Positions 1 through 13,000 of a stretch of 64,000 bases of DNA are shown piece after piece. A model generated the notes under the pieces. The model did no database searches. It had not been told where the DNA came from and saw only the letters and a list, made by a program, of their open reading frames with translations. The DNA comes from Morchella semilibera (taxonomy: Eukaryota > Ascomycota > Pezizomycetes > Pezizales > Morchellaceae), in NCBI GenBank assembly GCA_009192285.1, contig WBVU01000004.1, positions 4,176,001 to 4,240,000 of the forward strand. Reading direction: 5' to 3'. The position numbers and the translations under genes are program-made. Within the stretch, counting starts at the first letter, position 1; each line of letters begins with the position of its first letter.

Positions 1-1077
1 GGTCACCTTTTGCAACACCCTAGTACATGTGCGTACGTACCCTACTTTGGAGATGCTTGAACTGTCAAATTGGTAGGTACCACTATACTTCTTCATCGTC
101 TTCTTCTCCCTTCTTCTCGCGTCGCTGCGGGGGATAGGAGGCTACAAAGTGGGCACATATACTTACTAGTATGCAGGATAACAATAGCCCGGCCCACAAT
201 CATCTATATCTGAAATAGTTGGGAAACGCAACAAGTGGGTGAGCATACATACATACATGTATCTATGTGAGTACCTATTTTAATCTTTCGAGGGCTACAG
301 AACTAACCTGATGACCGAACCGAACCAGCGGCTACAGTTGCAGGGGGAAAAAAAAATACCCGCGCGGTCCCCCCCCACCCCCCTACTTTTGAAAAACGCG
401 GCGTACTGCCACGAAAGTCGAGCCAGGACAGGCAGGGTAGTTACCACTGTGGTCATAGCGACGCTATACTACATAGTATCTACATGTAATCACCATATCC
501 CAACCGGCCGCTCCTGCAGAAAGAAATTTGCATCGAATATCACTCGGATTGTTCCGTTGAGATGTAATTGTGGCCATGGACAGCTTTCAGGTTCATTGAG
601 CGAGTGGTTGAGGGTCGTATATGGACATAAAGTAGAAACGAGGGCTTTGTATGTAGCTGCCGGCTATCCCGGGGCTGCATATATTGATCTAGGCAGGGAA
701 TGAACAGTGGCTTATCCGGTATGTTCTTATCCAGGAGTTCAACTTCAGAGATGGGCTTGCAACCATGCCTGGGCGAGAATACCCTTGCTAAAACGATTCT
801 CATAAGTCTACAGTTACATACAATCATTACGGCTTCCCCGAACGCGTTAAAGTCATACCCGCTTTCTGTTTAGGAGGGAGGAACACCTTTGCATTTCAAG
901 ATCCCTATTGACAACACATCATAGTCAGTAAAGAGTTTCTTGCACCTTATAAGATTTGCAACTCCAGAGTATTGGTGTTGTGTTCGGAGGTAGCGAAGGG
1001 GCAAGGTCCATAACTATCGGCCCGGGCCGGCATGCGCTCCGAAACCCATCCATACCGGCTTACCACCAGCTTCCCAG
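1..1077. other. Intergenic, left edge
   Basis: No supportable gene. Short open frames here (for example about 311-703 on the plus strand) have no recognisable domain, run through low-complexity stretches and have no splice partner. Two copies of the palindrome TACATGTA lie at 254 and 481. The stretch is the 3' flank of the minus-strand gene that ends at 1078. Confidence 0.6.
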
Positions 1078-2503
1078 CTAGCTTATCGGTGTTTGATTTC
1101 GTTTCAAGGGCAAAGTAAGAAAGACAGTAAACTCACCGCTGGTGGTCAATCCAGTAATATACAGGTCTCCTGGCTCGCTCGCCACTTTTGCCATTGACTC
1201 ATCCTCTTCTTCCTCAACCTCCTCGTCATACACGGGCAGGATCTTCTCCCTCAGAACCGCCGTCGAGCTGGCATTGATCCATCTTCCCTGGATATCTACA
1301 AACATCTCCTCCACGACTGGTGTACTCGTGTATCCGCCATTCTCTCCGAAGAAGGCACTCCCCAGCTGCTTCGTGCTGATCCTCCCCACGACGGATCCGG
1401 GTGGCGTATTACTTGGATCAACAACATGATCATGGAAATTCCGGGGATCTATGTATCCCGCGATGATGATATCCTCGCCCGAAGTGCTCAGCGTTGGGTT
1501 ATCGCCCATAAAGTTGAGCGGGATGCGCTGCAGTTCATGCAGAACACCGGGCTGCGAGGCGTCCTGATCAGCGACAACAATCTCACCGCTAAGGTGTGGT
1601 GAGATGTAGACTCTTCCGCCTACTTTATTGTCGCCTGTGATTCCGTTCCCACCGCCTAGGCCCGTGAGAACGAGCTTCCACCCGGTTTCAGCGGAGTAGT
1701 AGTGCGCGCTGCCCCATGGCCTTCGGGTGTAGTCCCCAATCAACCTCATGAGACCCGTGCTATACTTGTTCTCATCAGTGATATAGAAGGCATTGATGTC
1801 ATCTAAATGCTTTATAGCGTAGATATCATTCGGGTACTTAAGCCCGCCCTCAGCTGTGGGAATTCGCGCCACATGTTCCAGCACATTCGTCTCTGGGTCA
1901 TGCTTAAACTTATCCACCACCGTCCCCTCAAACCGGTGGTTCACCACATACAAGCTCAAGCTCCCGTCCTCCAACCCATAGTTGATGTCCATCCCGTGGA
2001 ACCCTCTATCGCCGCCACCCTCGCCCCCCGGCATCCCCCGAATCTCAAGCTCAACGACCTCATCCGTATCCAGGTCCCACCGGAAGATCTTGTCCCCGGA
2101 CCTGCTCTTACCCTCTGCGGTGTCGGCCTCCCGCGACTGCGAGAGTATACGCGGACGGTTCGCGTAGTCGGTCAGACAGGTGGTGAAGATGACGGTGGAA
2201 TTGGACAGCTCGGCGAGCTGCATAGACTCGCAGGCGTAGAACTTATCGGTGTGCTGGAGGCTGCAGATGGGGTCGAGAGTGGAGGTGTAGGCGGGGGAGA
2301 GGTAGTGGGCGTTGTTACGGCGCCCGCCGATAAGTGTGTAGGTGCGTGAGAGATTGGGGACGGCGACTTGTAGAAAGCCTGAGAAGTGCAATTGCTCTCA
2401 TGTTAGTTGACTGTGTAAATGCAATATCAATTCGAACACAATATATATAATTGAACTGACCGATTGTCACTGCAATTGCGGGGAGGACGAATTTTGCCGT
2501 CAT
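1078..2503 (-). CDS. Paraoxonase/arylesterase-like six-bladed beta-propeller protein
   Basis: Two exons: 2503..2461 and 2378..1078, giving about 447 residues. The intron starts GTCAGT, has a CTAAC branch site and ends CAG. Splicing joins a hydrophobic N-terminus (MTAKFVLPAIAVTIG, a likely signal peptide or anchor) to FLQVAVPNLS. Features typical of the PON family are visible: a Cys near residue 60 in the context ACESMQ; FHGMD followed by YVVNH, which match the two histidines of the PON dyad (PHG...VVNH); YPNDIYAI and FYITDENKY, where PON has its calcium-binding Asn and following loop; and GGNGITGD and DNPTLS at the later calcium-ligand positions. Family knowledge says calcium-dependent lactonase/arylesterase in a secreted or ER-lumenal setting. 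The natural substrate cannot be read from sequence. The C-terminal third has an acidic loop (EEVEEEEDES). Gluconolactonase/SMP-30 is the broader alternative. Confidence 0.8.
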
Positions 2504-3910
2504 TTTTCCTTTCTCCTTTTATCTTTGGTCTATAGGTGGATGGGAGGTTTTTTGAAGGGTGTGTTGGCGCCGTGGGATGTTGGAACTTGAAGCTGCTACA
2601 AGACACTTGGCCTCGGCAATGTTCGTGAGCGCATGATATATATTTTACTATTAAGGGTCTGGTTGGTTGGCCTGGTTACATACGCAGGTATTTGGGGGGG
2701 CTGGTGTATTAATAGTAGGTAACTGATATGATATTTGCCCAAAGTAGACAATTAATCATTTCATTCATAACTGGACATACGATTTGCTGCTGGTATTTTA
2801 ATCCCAGTTGTTGTTGGTTTGGCTACTGGGGGTTTGTTTAATAAACAATTACGGCCACCCAACCCAACTTCTGGGGGGTATGATGTATGTATTATGCCAA
2901 TTTTCTTTTACCAAAATATCAATAATTAAATATGCATGTAGTATTGTAGGAATGCATAGGAACTTGGAGGCCGGGAGTTGTAGCCTGTAGCTATGTGGAT
3001 ATCCGCTCGCTGTCCAAGTGGGAGTACCAAGGTTCTACAGTTTAGGTCAGTTAAGTACTTTTGGTCGTATGATTGATTGATTGATCGATTAATTCACATA
3101 ATAAGTGACACTAGATGACTAGAAACGTGTAGCCCCCCCCCTTTTTTTGCATTATAATAGATATCAGCGCCCAAATTCCCATTACAAAACCCTAAACATG
3201 CAAAATATCATGAGCAGTACACCAATAATATATACAGATGCCCGTCAAAACAATCGTTGACCCTTCATATATTCCTGTTTTGTTCCAATTGTTTGATTCA
3301 ATCGCATACTCCCAGCACCAAGAAATAGAAAGCCCCCGCCGCCCACCACCAGCAAGGAGATCTAATTGTACAAATTGAACCCCACTCGCCCCCGCCTTTC
3401 CCAAAACAGAAAAAGAAAAAGAAATCGATAAACCTCCAAACCCGAGAGATAATATATATAGTAAGTTAAAGAAATTGATGGGGTATTTATGTGACTTGAA
3501 CGGCTCCCGATTCAACTCGGCCCGCGGACATGGTTATAGTAGAGCCCCCCCCCCCCCCCCCCCCCAAGCCCCGTCGCCGGTCCCGGCGAAAAAAAAAAAA
3601 AAAAAAAAAAACCTCCACCTGTTTGTTTGCCTTTGCCTTGACCCCTCCTTCCTCCCATCACTTCATTTAGGTGCCTCCGCCTTGACAATGGAAAAAAAGA
3701 AAAGAGAAAAGAAATATCAAAAGTAACAAAGGAAAAAGAGAAAAGAATGAAGGATCAACATAGGAAGAAAATCAAGAGAAAGAAAAACAATCTCGGCCAA
3801 GTTGTGCCCAGATTTTTGAATCAACGACATTTCCTCCCCTGCTTCCTTTCCTTATAGCCTTTCATTATCAATTTGCGCGGAGTGGTGATGTTTGGTATTT
3901 GTAGTAGATA
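2504..3910. other. Intergenic between two minus-strand genes
   Basis: Holds the promoter side of the paraoxonase-like gene and the 3' flank of MEX67. It is AT-rich and low in complexity. The minus frame at 3192-3515 and the plus frame at 3475-3726 are made largely of homopolymer and purine-rich sequence and are not credible genes. Confidence 0.6.
3545..3611. repeat. Adjacent poly-C (21) and poly-A (23) runs
   Basis: An uninterrupted run of 21 C at 3545-3565 is followed, 23 bases on, by an uninterrupted run of 23 A at 3589-3611. The stretch is simple sequence and prone to slippage. It could be a polymorphic marker or a place where assembly is imperfect. Confidence 0.9.
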
Positions 3911-6626
3911 TTATAACGGCCTTGGGATATTAGGGTCGAATGCGTCTGGCGGAATATTTCCAGCTGCCTATAAATTCAAGACTCTGTTAGCAATCGGTTT
4001 CGTAGGGTATTAAAACAAATGAAAAGCACATACATTAGCCTGCACAAACGCCGTCCATCCTTCCTCCAAATTCCACCCAGTCTCAGTGAGACAAAGCTCA
4101 GCCCACTCCATTTTCAAACCGGATCGTCTCGCAAACTCGAAGCATTTCGCCATGTTCTCTTGTTGATCCGGCTGTGCTACCGCCGCTTGTCCCTGAAGCA
4201 TGTTTGTACCTTGAACCGTACCCACAGGTGCAGCCATTGGCATTCCGACCGGCGTCGCCATTGGTGCTTGGACTGGTACCGTTGCTTCGGGCTCTTCTTT
4301 CCAGGACTCGAAACCGCCATATGATCTAACAACAAGAATATCATTTCCAACCTTTACCGCTCCATTCGCGTCTGGCCTTAATATGAACGTTCTATCGAAA
4401 CTTCTTTTGATGATTTTATCACCGTTTGACTCTTCGAACTCGCCATGGACGCAGCACATGATACCTCCAACCATAATCCCACCAGCACCCACTACTTCAA
4501 TCGGCCATACATCAAAACTCCACAGCTCTTCGATTCCAAGATTGTGGCGAAAAGACGGTATTTCACCCCAGATACGCCCAATTGCATCTGGGCCGGTAAA
4601 GACACGCGTACTCATACAACCGGGAGCGTGATTTCGCTTGAGGTTACGAGAGATCGGAATCCAAGGGTCCCACCATTGACGTGTGTTCTGCTGGGATTCT
4701 ACACGGGGGGCAGACGTATTGACAGACATTGAAAAAGTGGACGCTGAGTCATAGAATTGTGATAGGACTGCGTTCTTATCATTGTCGTAGGTTGCAAAAA
4801 ATCTGTGATTCGTTGGGTTAGTCTCTAGCTACGTGGGGTGTGTATCTAAGGTATACATACGTTGAAAGGAACCCCATGGCAACACCATGGTCATCCTGGA
4901 TAAACTTCCCCTTGGTTTTCAATGGCATTATTGGCCTCCCTCCTTCATCTACCGCTCCTGACATCCCGCTGACGCTAGGGTCCGCGCCTCGGCGGGAGTC
5001 ATCACCAATTTTGATTGTTGTTCGGTCTAGAGGGACGTTATCCAACATGACAAGTGCAGGGAACCTCCTCATAGCCTCTTGTTTATAATCCGGACTTCTA
5101 GTCAATGGGTTCCCCATCAACACTAGCTGTTCCAAATTCTTAAATCTGTTCCTCCAAAGGTCTAACGACTGCCAGCTCTCGATCATGTTCCCCTGCAGAC
5201 TCAAGTTCTTCAGGTCAGGGAATGTGACACTCAGTGTGGTGACAGCCCGGAGGTCTTTCAATGAGTTGTAGGCAAGCGATACACTGTGTACCGTATCCCG
5301 TTTCTGTTGAGCAGTCTCAAAACGCTTGTCTGCGATCTGCATAAGTGCAGGGAACATTTTGCTGGTCGTTGAACTGAGCTCAAAGAACCCATTCAGTTTT
5401 AAAAGTGGGTCTTCGCCAAGTTTACTCAGGTCCAAAATCTTGGCTTCGATGTTGTATCGGTTTGCAAGCACTTGCTCGAGAGTTTTGATGGTGTCAACTG
5501 TGTCCTTGCTTTTAGGCACAGCCTGGGAAATGATCGCATTGCTCCGAGACTCAATTGATGAGGTGATATTACTGAGATTGGGCGCAGTGAGTTGCAGATG
5601 TGAAGATGCGAATGCCACATTATCCCATTCGAGTATGGCCTCAATTTTGCTGAGCGGGACATGTAAGATGATAGTAACCCCTTGTCTTGATGTCTACATG
5701 GTGCGAGAAAATATCGCCTTAGCATATGGTTCTTCCTAAACTTATAATTTGCGTGACATAAAAACTAAGGGGCATTTAAAAAAGCTTGGGAAATGATCAA
5801 TTTGGCACTTCTCTGCTATATGGTTATTTTTTTTCTTTCGCACGAGTTTCTCTTTTTAGACGTTTTTGGACGCTTTTTGTTTGAGCTTTTTCGGGGCGGG
5901 GTTATTTGTATTCGAAATGTATGCCCACGATACGCCATGCAATGCGGGGTACTTTGGCAATATCGATAAAAACCTCCAGAAGTCCACAGGCCATGCACCC
6001 AATTTTTCGAAAGCTCTCCCCATGTTGCTCAAAGAAGCAAGTGTCGTAGAAGTACAAAGAAACACCACCTCATTGATGGCAGAAGAAACAATATATCCAC
6101 AAATTGATGTAGCAGAGGATGAAAACACAAGGTGAATGAAGAAAAGAAGACATTTTTGGATTTTCAGTCTTACCTTTTTGAAAGTCATTTTAGTTTTTCG
6201 TTCAAGGAAGCTTATGCATTCATCAGCACTTCCTTTGCTATCCTTCCATCCTTCAACTCTAACCTCAACTGTAGGACCTTCATTCATGTGGGGCCCTCCA
6301 GGTCTTCTACCAGGTGGTTGGTATGTAGTCCTTGCCCTTGTCCCGATTGGGTCCCTCCTTGGATTACCCCTCATGGCCCCACTACCGCCTCCCCCTCTGG
6401 GTCGGTCTGCCGCCGGTCCCCTTGGAGGACCAGACGCTGGACCGCCCCCTCTGCTGAAGGCTCCCCCCCTTCCACGACCCCCCGCGCGCCCTCCCCGTAC
6501 GCCCCCTGCTGGGGAGTCCATGTCTAGATCTCCGTCGCGATCAACTCTGACACGACCGGTGGAACGTTTGGTGATACCACCCCGTGAAGGCCCACCACCT
6601 CGGGGACGAAAAGCGGTGGAATTCAT
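3911..6626 (-). CDS. MEX67: mRNA export receptor Mex67/TAP/NXF1
   Basis: Four exons: 6626..6174, 5693..4861, 4802..4034 and 3967..3911, all joins in frame, about 703 residues. Exon 1 encodes an Arg/Gly-rich N-terminus (about residues 1-100) and the start of the RNP-type RNA-binding domain (EVRVEGWKDSKG). Exon 2 completes that domain and holds the leucine-rich repeats (LSLAYNSL-like, LKNLSLQGN, LVLMGNPL). Exon 3 is the NTF2-like domain (FFATYDND...QFYDSAS) with the TAP-C/UBA-like start. The short exon 4 supplies the end of the TAP-C domain (AAGNIPPDAFDPN). With Mtr2 the protein carries mRNPs through nuclear pores via FG-nucleoporins. The ATG at 6626 is the first in frame. Intron 1 is long for this window (480 bp, donor GTAAGA, acceptor TAG). 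Introns 2 and 3 are 58 and 66 bp. The gene faces ERV46 across about 1.15 kb. Confidence 0.95.
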
Positions 6627-7779
6627 TCTCAGCACAGTATACTACGTGCCGAGTAGGTAGCGAAAATTATGATAAGTATTTCTCCGTTTAGTTTGAATGA
6701 CGTAGATTGTTGCCTGTGCTACGCAGTTACGAAGAAAGCAGAATTTCTAAAATCAGCAAAACTCAGGAAGGAACGTAGCACCAATGGTGGCCGAAACACG
6801 TCACGGAGGGAAAAGTCAACGTCTCCGATGCCAAGGGGTCAGATGACCTGGCGATGAGTCGCTGTGAAGCATCTCCCCCATGAAGAAATCCCACCAAGCT
6901 CGATTTTACAGCTGGGGAACATTTCAAAGACAAAGAAGGCATTCTTTGGCATATTTGGAGTAGTTGAGTAGTGCTGGTACATACCTTAGTGAGATGTGAA
7001 ACTTGTTTACGCGTTGAGGAAAACACTGGTGGTTTAACCGTCCCAGTCCTTGATCCGAGATCGACAGTGGGAAGTTAAAGAGTTATAGCAATCGATAGCA
7101 AAGGAAGGTGATCACTGTGAAACGGTGATCGTGGAGGTGGGTGGGGAGAACTTTAGTTATAAGTGATGGTGACTTCTAAACTGACAGAGTTTCTGTGTGT
7201 GGGGGTAGATCAGAATGAAGGTATGAGTAGAGTAAGAGAGAGTCAGGCATAGAGAAGAAAGTGGCGATGATGTGAGTTGATCCTTGGCGTGCGTGACTCA
7301 ATCCCTGATCAGTCACATAAAAGTGCTCTATTTAGTAATCATTAAGAGGCTGAAACTACACAGCCACAGATTCCCCCTTTGAGGTTTTTTATTAACCATT
7401 TCCCATGCCCCATGCATGCATCGTGCAGGCATCAATGATTCTCATTCAGGCACAGACAGACACACACAGCTGTTCCTTACTTTAGAAATCCGTTCGTTAC
7501 AACAACGGTGGCCTCTTCTCTGACACCATATGCAGATTGGCCCTGACGTTCATTCAATACATACCGTAGAATCCACTCTCCCACCCCCAGACCAGGCTAT
7601 CACCTATCACCTAACACACAAGCCCCCCTTCCCCTCTACAGTATAATCCTGTTCCCGACGTTCATTCTTTCCTCTTCTACATCTTGCCAGTTGTATCTTC
7701 TTAAGCTCCCAATCCAGCAATTACAGTGAAAACGGAACAATCTGCATTAATACTTGAAAAATACTCCATAATATAAATC
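6627..7779. other. Divergent intergenic region MEX67 / ERV46
   Basis: Head-to-head spacer of about 1.15 kb that should carry both promoters. No credible coding frame. A perfect TGACTCA (the Gcn4/Cpc1/AP-1 core) lies at 7294-7300, and a repeated GGTGATC with a GTGATCAC palindrome lies near 7108-7130. Neither can be assigned a function from sequence alone. The stretch before ERV46 is C/T-rich, as in many fungal promoters. Confidence 0.5.
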
Positions 7780-9185
7780 ATGGGACGAGGATCGCGGCTG
7801 ACCCGTCTGGACGCATTCACCAAGACGGTTGAGGATGCGCGTGTCCGTACAACCTCTGGCGGTATTGTCACCATCGTTAGTATCTTTGTCGTGTTTGTGC
7901 TTGTTGTGGGGGAATTCAATGATTATCGGAGAATCATTGTGAGGCCCGAGCTGGTTGTGGATAAGACGAGAGGGGAGGTTTGTTTCTTCCCCACAATTTG
8001 TTTCTGCATTCATAAAGAGCCTACGGCGGGCAGGGTTATTTGCGATAACATCATGAGGAAGGAGGGAGTTGCGCGCAAGGCCCAAAATCCATATGGCTGA
8101 CCTCTCATTTTTTGCCTAGCAACTTCCAATTAACCTCAATATCACTTTCCCTCACATACCATGCGAACTCCTCACTCTCGATGTAATGGACGTCTCAGGC
8201 GAACAACAGTCCTCAATCACCCATGGCATTTCGCTAACACGCCTTACGCCCTTCCCTGAGTCCCGCCCTGTCTCCACCTCCTCTCTAAACCTTCACGACG
8301 ACACCGCCTCTCACCTTGACCCATCATACTGCGGCAACTGCTACGGCGCCCCGGCCCCAGAAGGCAAAAACGGCTGTTGTAATACCTGTGAGGACGTCCG
8401 TGAATCCTATGCCAACATCGGTTGGGCCTTCGGCAAAGGTGAGGGTGTTGAGCAATGCGAGCGCGAACACTATGCAGAGCGCCTCGATAGCATGCGTGAA
8501 GAAGGTTGCAACATTGCTGGACACTTGAGTGTAAACAAGGTCATTGGGAACTTCCACATTGCCCCTGGAAAGTCCTTCTCGACCGCTCAGATGCATGTGC
8601 ACGACCTTAACCAGTACTTTGCGTCATCCAAAGAGCACACGTTCACCCATACGATCCACTCTTTATCTTTCGGCCCTGAGCTTCCAAGCACGGTTAAGCA
8701 CCAGCACAATCCGCTTGATGGAACTAGCCAGACCACACCTGAGCGCTCATTCAACTTCATGTACTTCATCAAGGTCGTTTCTACATCGTACCTCCCCCTT
8801 GGCGTCACTGAAACCACCGAGGGAGCTGGAACTGGCTCGGTTGAGACCCACCAGTATTCAGTCACTAGCCACAAGCGTAGTCTTGCCGGTGGACAGGATG
8901 CCGAGCATGCTAGTACCGTCCATGCTAAGGGTGGAATCCCTGGGGTCTTCTTCTCATATGTAAGCACTACCTTTCAGTAATAGTGTAGACTTGATAAGTA
9001 GCTAATGCAGAAAACAGGATATCTCGCCAATGAAGGTCATTAACCGCGAAGCCCGCGCTAAGAGCTTCGCTGGCTTCTTGACCGGCGTGTGTGCGGTTAT
9101 TGGTGGAACTTTGACTGTCGCTGCTGCCATTGACCGTGGTGTCTATGAAGGTGCATTGAGGGTCAAGAAGCTGCACCAGGGATAA
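7780..9185 (+). CDS. ERV46: ER-Golgi cargo receptor Erv46 (ERGIC3 homologue)
   Basis: Three exons: 7780..7977, 8120..8959 and 9018..9185, all in frame, 401 residues. The N-terminus RLDAFTKTVEDARVRTTSG is the typical ERGIC/Erv41-Erv46 signature, followed by a first membrane segment (about residues 28-45, IVTIVSIFVVFVLVVG). Exon 2 is the large lumenal domain (ITFPHIPCELLTLDVMDVSG, then a cysteine-rich stretch YCGNCYGA...GCCNTCEDVR). Exon 3 opens with DISPMKV and has the second membrane segment (AGFLTGVCAVIGGTLTVAAA), ending in a short basic cytosolic tail (RVKKLHQG). With Erv41 it cycles in COPII/COPI vesicles and recycles ER residents that escape. An upstream CAG at 9008-9010 is an alternative acceptor, but it would shift the frame out of the conserved DISPMKV, so 9017/9018 is preferred. 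Confidence 0.95.
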
Positions 9186-10096
9186 ACTGATATTGGCGTA
9201 TGGGTTCTTAAGCCGGGAAGCTGTTGGTTGTATTTGTACAAAATTTCGACTGGATTTTCTTTATTTTCTCATATCTAGTTTTTCCTATTCCTGGCTGGCC
9301 GCAAAAGAGGTGGATGAAAGGGAAAATATGGGAGTACGTGTGCACATAAACGATACCATTCGTTTTTCTTGCGATGTGGGAATTGAAATGTTTATCTGCT
9401 CTAACTACACTACGTAACTGAGTGTCTGTGAAAGATTATATAATTTCTTTTTTTTCCCTCCTTTTTGATTGTGCAAATGTGACTGGGCGGATATTGGGAT
9501 GGGATTGGCGCAGCTGAGGTGTGGATGAGATGAGGATGGGATGGACGTCGAGTGATGGCCTGTGCGTATGCGTAATTGGTTAGCCTCAACCAAACAGGTA
9601 TTACCAAAGAGTACAACAATCACCCCAGATGCCAAGTACCTACATGTAACAGTTTAAAAAAAAGTCAACGTTTTCATGTTCCTTATTGTCGGTATTGTTA
9701 AGCTATGGTATATATAACATAAAACCAGCGAATACAAAAATTGGAAACTACATATGAACCATTTTGTGGAACACCTCCCGCCCCCAAACCCCCCGACATT
9801 GGCTAACAAACCTTAAAGGATTTACAAGAACAATAAGAGCACTTTAACTGCATGCAGTCATGGTATGCTTCTTCAAGAAAAAAAAGTAAGGGGTAAAAAA
9901 AAAAAAAAAAAAAAAACCATAAAAAAGGGAGATGGGGCCTCAATAGTAGCAAAAAAAAAGAAAAAGAGGAAAAGTACAAGAAGTGAAAGGGAAAAAGGAA
10001 AAAAAGGAAAATATCACACAAAAACTGAACCTGAAAGTTTTTCTTTTGTTCCCCCAGCCGTGGTCCAAAGCCGACCCTACAGTAGTGTTTTATTTT
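9186..10096. other. Convergent intergenic region ERV46 / CPA2
   Basis: Shared 3' flank of two convergent genes. Contains a TACATGTA at 9641 and purine-rich and poly-A stretches (about 9876-10020). The short frames here are low complexity. No gene seen. Confidence 0.6.
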
Positions 10097-13000
10097 CTAC
10101 AATGGTTTTCCTCCAATAAATTCACTCCACCTCCTAACCTCACCAGGAACCTCTCCAGTCAAGGGCAACTTCTCCTTCAGGCAACGGGCAAACAGAAAAG
10201 CAGTCTGTTATCAGAAGGTTAGTATTGTTTAGGAATTAATCTAGGATGCATTTATACCTTAGGCTCCATAAATAACGGCACATTGAAGTCAACAGCATTC
10301 CTCCTCATTACGTAGTCCTCATCCAACAGAGTCTTGGCCCTATCATTGGCAAGATTAAAGACACCTGAAATCTCGTACTTCTGGAACACCTCCCTCAACT
10401 TCCTCTTGTCGGTCTTGGGGAACTCAATGATCTCGACCTTGACACCCTCGACGCTCTGCTCAAGGTGCTTCTTGATCTCCTTGGAAACAGCGTACAGCTT
10501 GTATCCCATGGGGGCAAGAAGGGAAACAATCTTGGCTAATTCAGGCTTCTCGGTGTTACCACCGAAAAGAAGACCACTACCGGGCTGAGGAACAGTGAAG
10601 TTCATGGAAGACTGCATGGAAGCCCAATAGGACTCAATAAGGTCCTTTCCGAAACAAGCGAGTTCACCAGTGGAAGCCATCTCGACACCAAGGAAGGGGT
10701 CGGCACCGGCAAGACGAGTCCATGAGAACTGAGGAACTTTGGTAGCTGTGTAATCACGCTTGACAGTCATAAGATCTGTGGGCTCGGGAACGTCCTTACC
10801 GATAAGAGCCTTAGTGGCAATATCGATGAAGTTGGTTCCAAGAACCTTGGAGACGAAGGGGAATGAACGGGAAGCACGAAGGTTGCACTCTATAACTTTA
10901 AGTGCGACTTTGTCACCCTCTTGAGCCTTGATGATCTGCATATTGAAGGGCCCGTTGATGTTCCATGCCTTAGCAACCTTCTCGGCAATCTCTTTGACAC
11001 GGTCCATAATTTCCTGCTCGAGGGTAACTGGAGGAAGGACGAGAGTTGCATCACCGGAGTGAACACCTGCAGGCTCGACGTGCTCGGAAACGGCGTGGAT
11101 GATCAATTTTCCGTCGGACGCAACAGCGTCAACATCAATCTCCATGGCGCCTTCAATAAACTTGGTGATAACAACAGGATGGTCCGGGCTGACGTTGGAA
11201 GCATTGAGAAGCTTCTGCTCAAGTTCTTTCTCAGTGCGGATAACGCTCATGGCCGCACCAGACAGGACGTAACTGGGCCTAACAAGAACGGGGTATCCAA
11301 CGCTCTCAGCGAACTCACGGGCAGCTTCAACGTTAGTCAACTCCTTCCATGCCGGCTGGTCAACACCGATGCTATCGAGGATCTGCGAGAACTTGTGACG
11401 GTCCTCAGCCTTGTCAATGTCCTCTGGGTTGGTCCCGAGAACCTTGGCGTTGTTGTTCTGGAGCTTGAGCGCAATGTTTTGAGGAAGCTGTCCACCGACG
11501 GAAACAACAACACCAGCAGCCTGCTCAAGCTCGTAGATATCCATAACCCTCTCGTAACTCAGCTCCTCGAAGTAGAGCTTGTCAGCAGTGTCGAAATCGG
11601 TAGAGTAGGTCTCCGGGTTGTAGTTTATCATGATGGTCTTCTTGCCCATCTCACGGAGGGCAACAGTGCAAGACACAGCACACCAATCGAACTCCACAGA
11701 AGAACCAATTCTGTACACACCAGACCCTAGGATAACAATACCGTGCTCGTCGAACTTGACATCGTGCGAAGAAGCGTTGTAAGTAGTGTAGAGGTAGTTG
11801 GTGTCAGCTGGGAACTCGGCAGCAAGAGTATCAATCTTCTTCACGAAGGGAGTGATTCCGAATCTCTTTCTGCGAGACCTGACTTCATCCTCACTAGAAC
11901 CAACACACTTGGCAATCTGCTTGTCTGAGAACCCCATTTTCTTGGCAGAGCTCATAAGATCCCTAGTGATTCCGAACAATGATCCAACCTGCTCGAGTTC
12001 CCTGTACTTATCGACAATGTTTTGGAGTTTGTACAAGAACCACTTGTCGATCTTGGTCATATCATGAAGCTTGTCAACGGAGTAACCTTCGTGAAGCATG
12101 GCTTGGCCTACGGCGAGCCATCTACGGTCGGTAGGGTTGCGGAGGGTATCATCAAGGTCCTCGAATTCTGCTCCTTGGAAACCGAGGAACTGAGGGTCAA
12201 CCTGGCGAATAGCCTTCTGGATGGATTCCTCAAATGTACGTCCAATAGCCATGACTTCGCCGACAGACTTCATAGAGGAACCAATATCACGCTTTACGTG
12301 GGCAAACTTGCTCAAATCCCATCGAGGAATCTTGGTGACGATGTAGTCGAGAGAAGGTTCGAAGTTAGCGGTAGTGGTCTTGGTAACAGCATTTGGCAAC
12401 TCCGGAAGGGTGTGCCCAAGAGCGATCTTAGCGGCAGTGTATGCAAGGGGGTAACCAGTAGCTTTAGAAGCCAAAGCAGATGACCGGGAAAGACGAGCGT
12501 TGACCTCAATAACCCTGTAATCCAGACCATCAGGCTGGAGGGCATACTGGACGTTACACTCTCCCACGACACCCAAATGCCTGACAATCTTGATAGCGGC
12601 AGAACGCAACATGTGATACTCCTCGTCACTCAAGGTCTGAGAAGGTGCTACAACAATGGAGTCACCAGTGTGAATACCAAGAGGATCAAAGTTCTCCATG
12701 TTGCAAACAGTGATACAGTTGTTAGAGGCATCACGGACAACTTCGTACTCGACTTCCTTCCAGCCCTTAAGTGACTTCTCAACAAGGATTTGAGGGGAAA
12801 GAGAGAGGGAACGGGCGGAAAGATCGTGAAGTTCTTCCCTATTGTTGGCAAATCCGGAACCAAGACCTCCGAGAGCGTATGCAGAACGGACGATAATTGG
12901 GTATCCAATTTGCTCAGCAGCGTCCAAAGCGGCATCAACACTTTCTACCGCAATGGACTCAGCAATAGGGATATTGATTTCTATAGATTTGTGTCAGAAG

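Noticed and set aside
311-703. 130-codon plus-strand frame at the left edge
   Set aside because: Crosses poly-A and poly-C stretches and shows no domain or promoter context.
7294-7300. TGACTCA between MEX67 and ERV46 as amino-acid-control element
   Set aside because: Perfect core, but neither gene is an amino-acid gene; one 7-base match in 1.1 kb is not enough.
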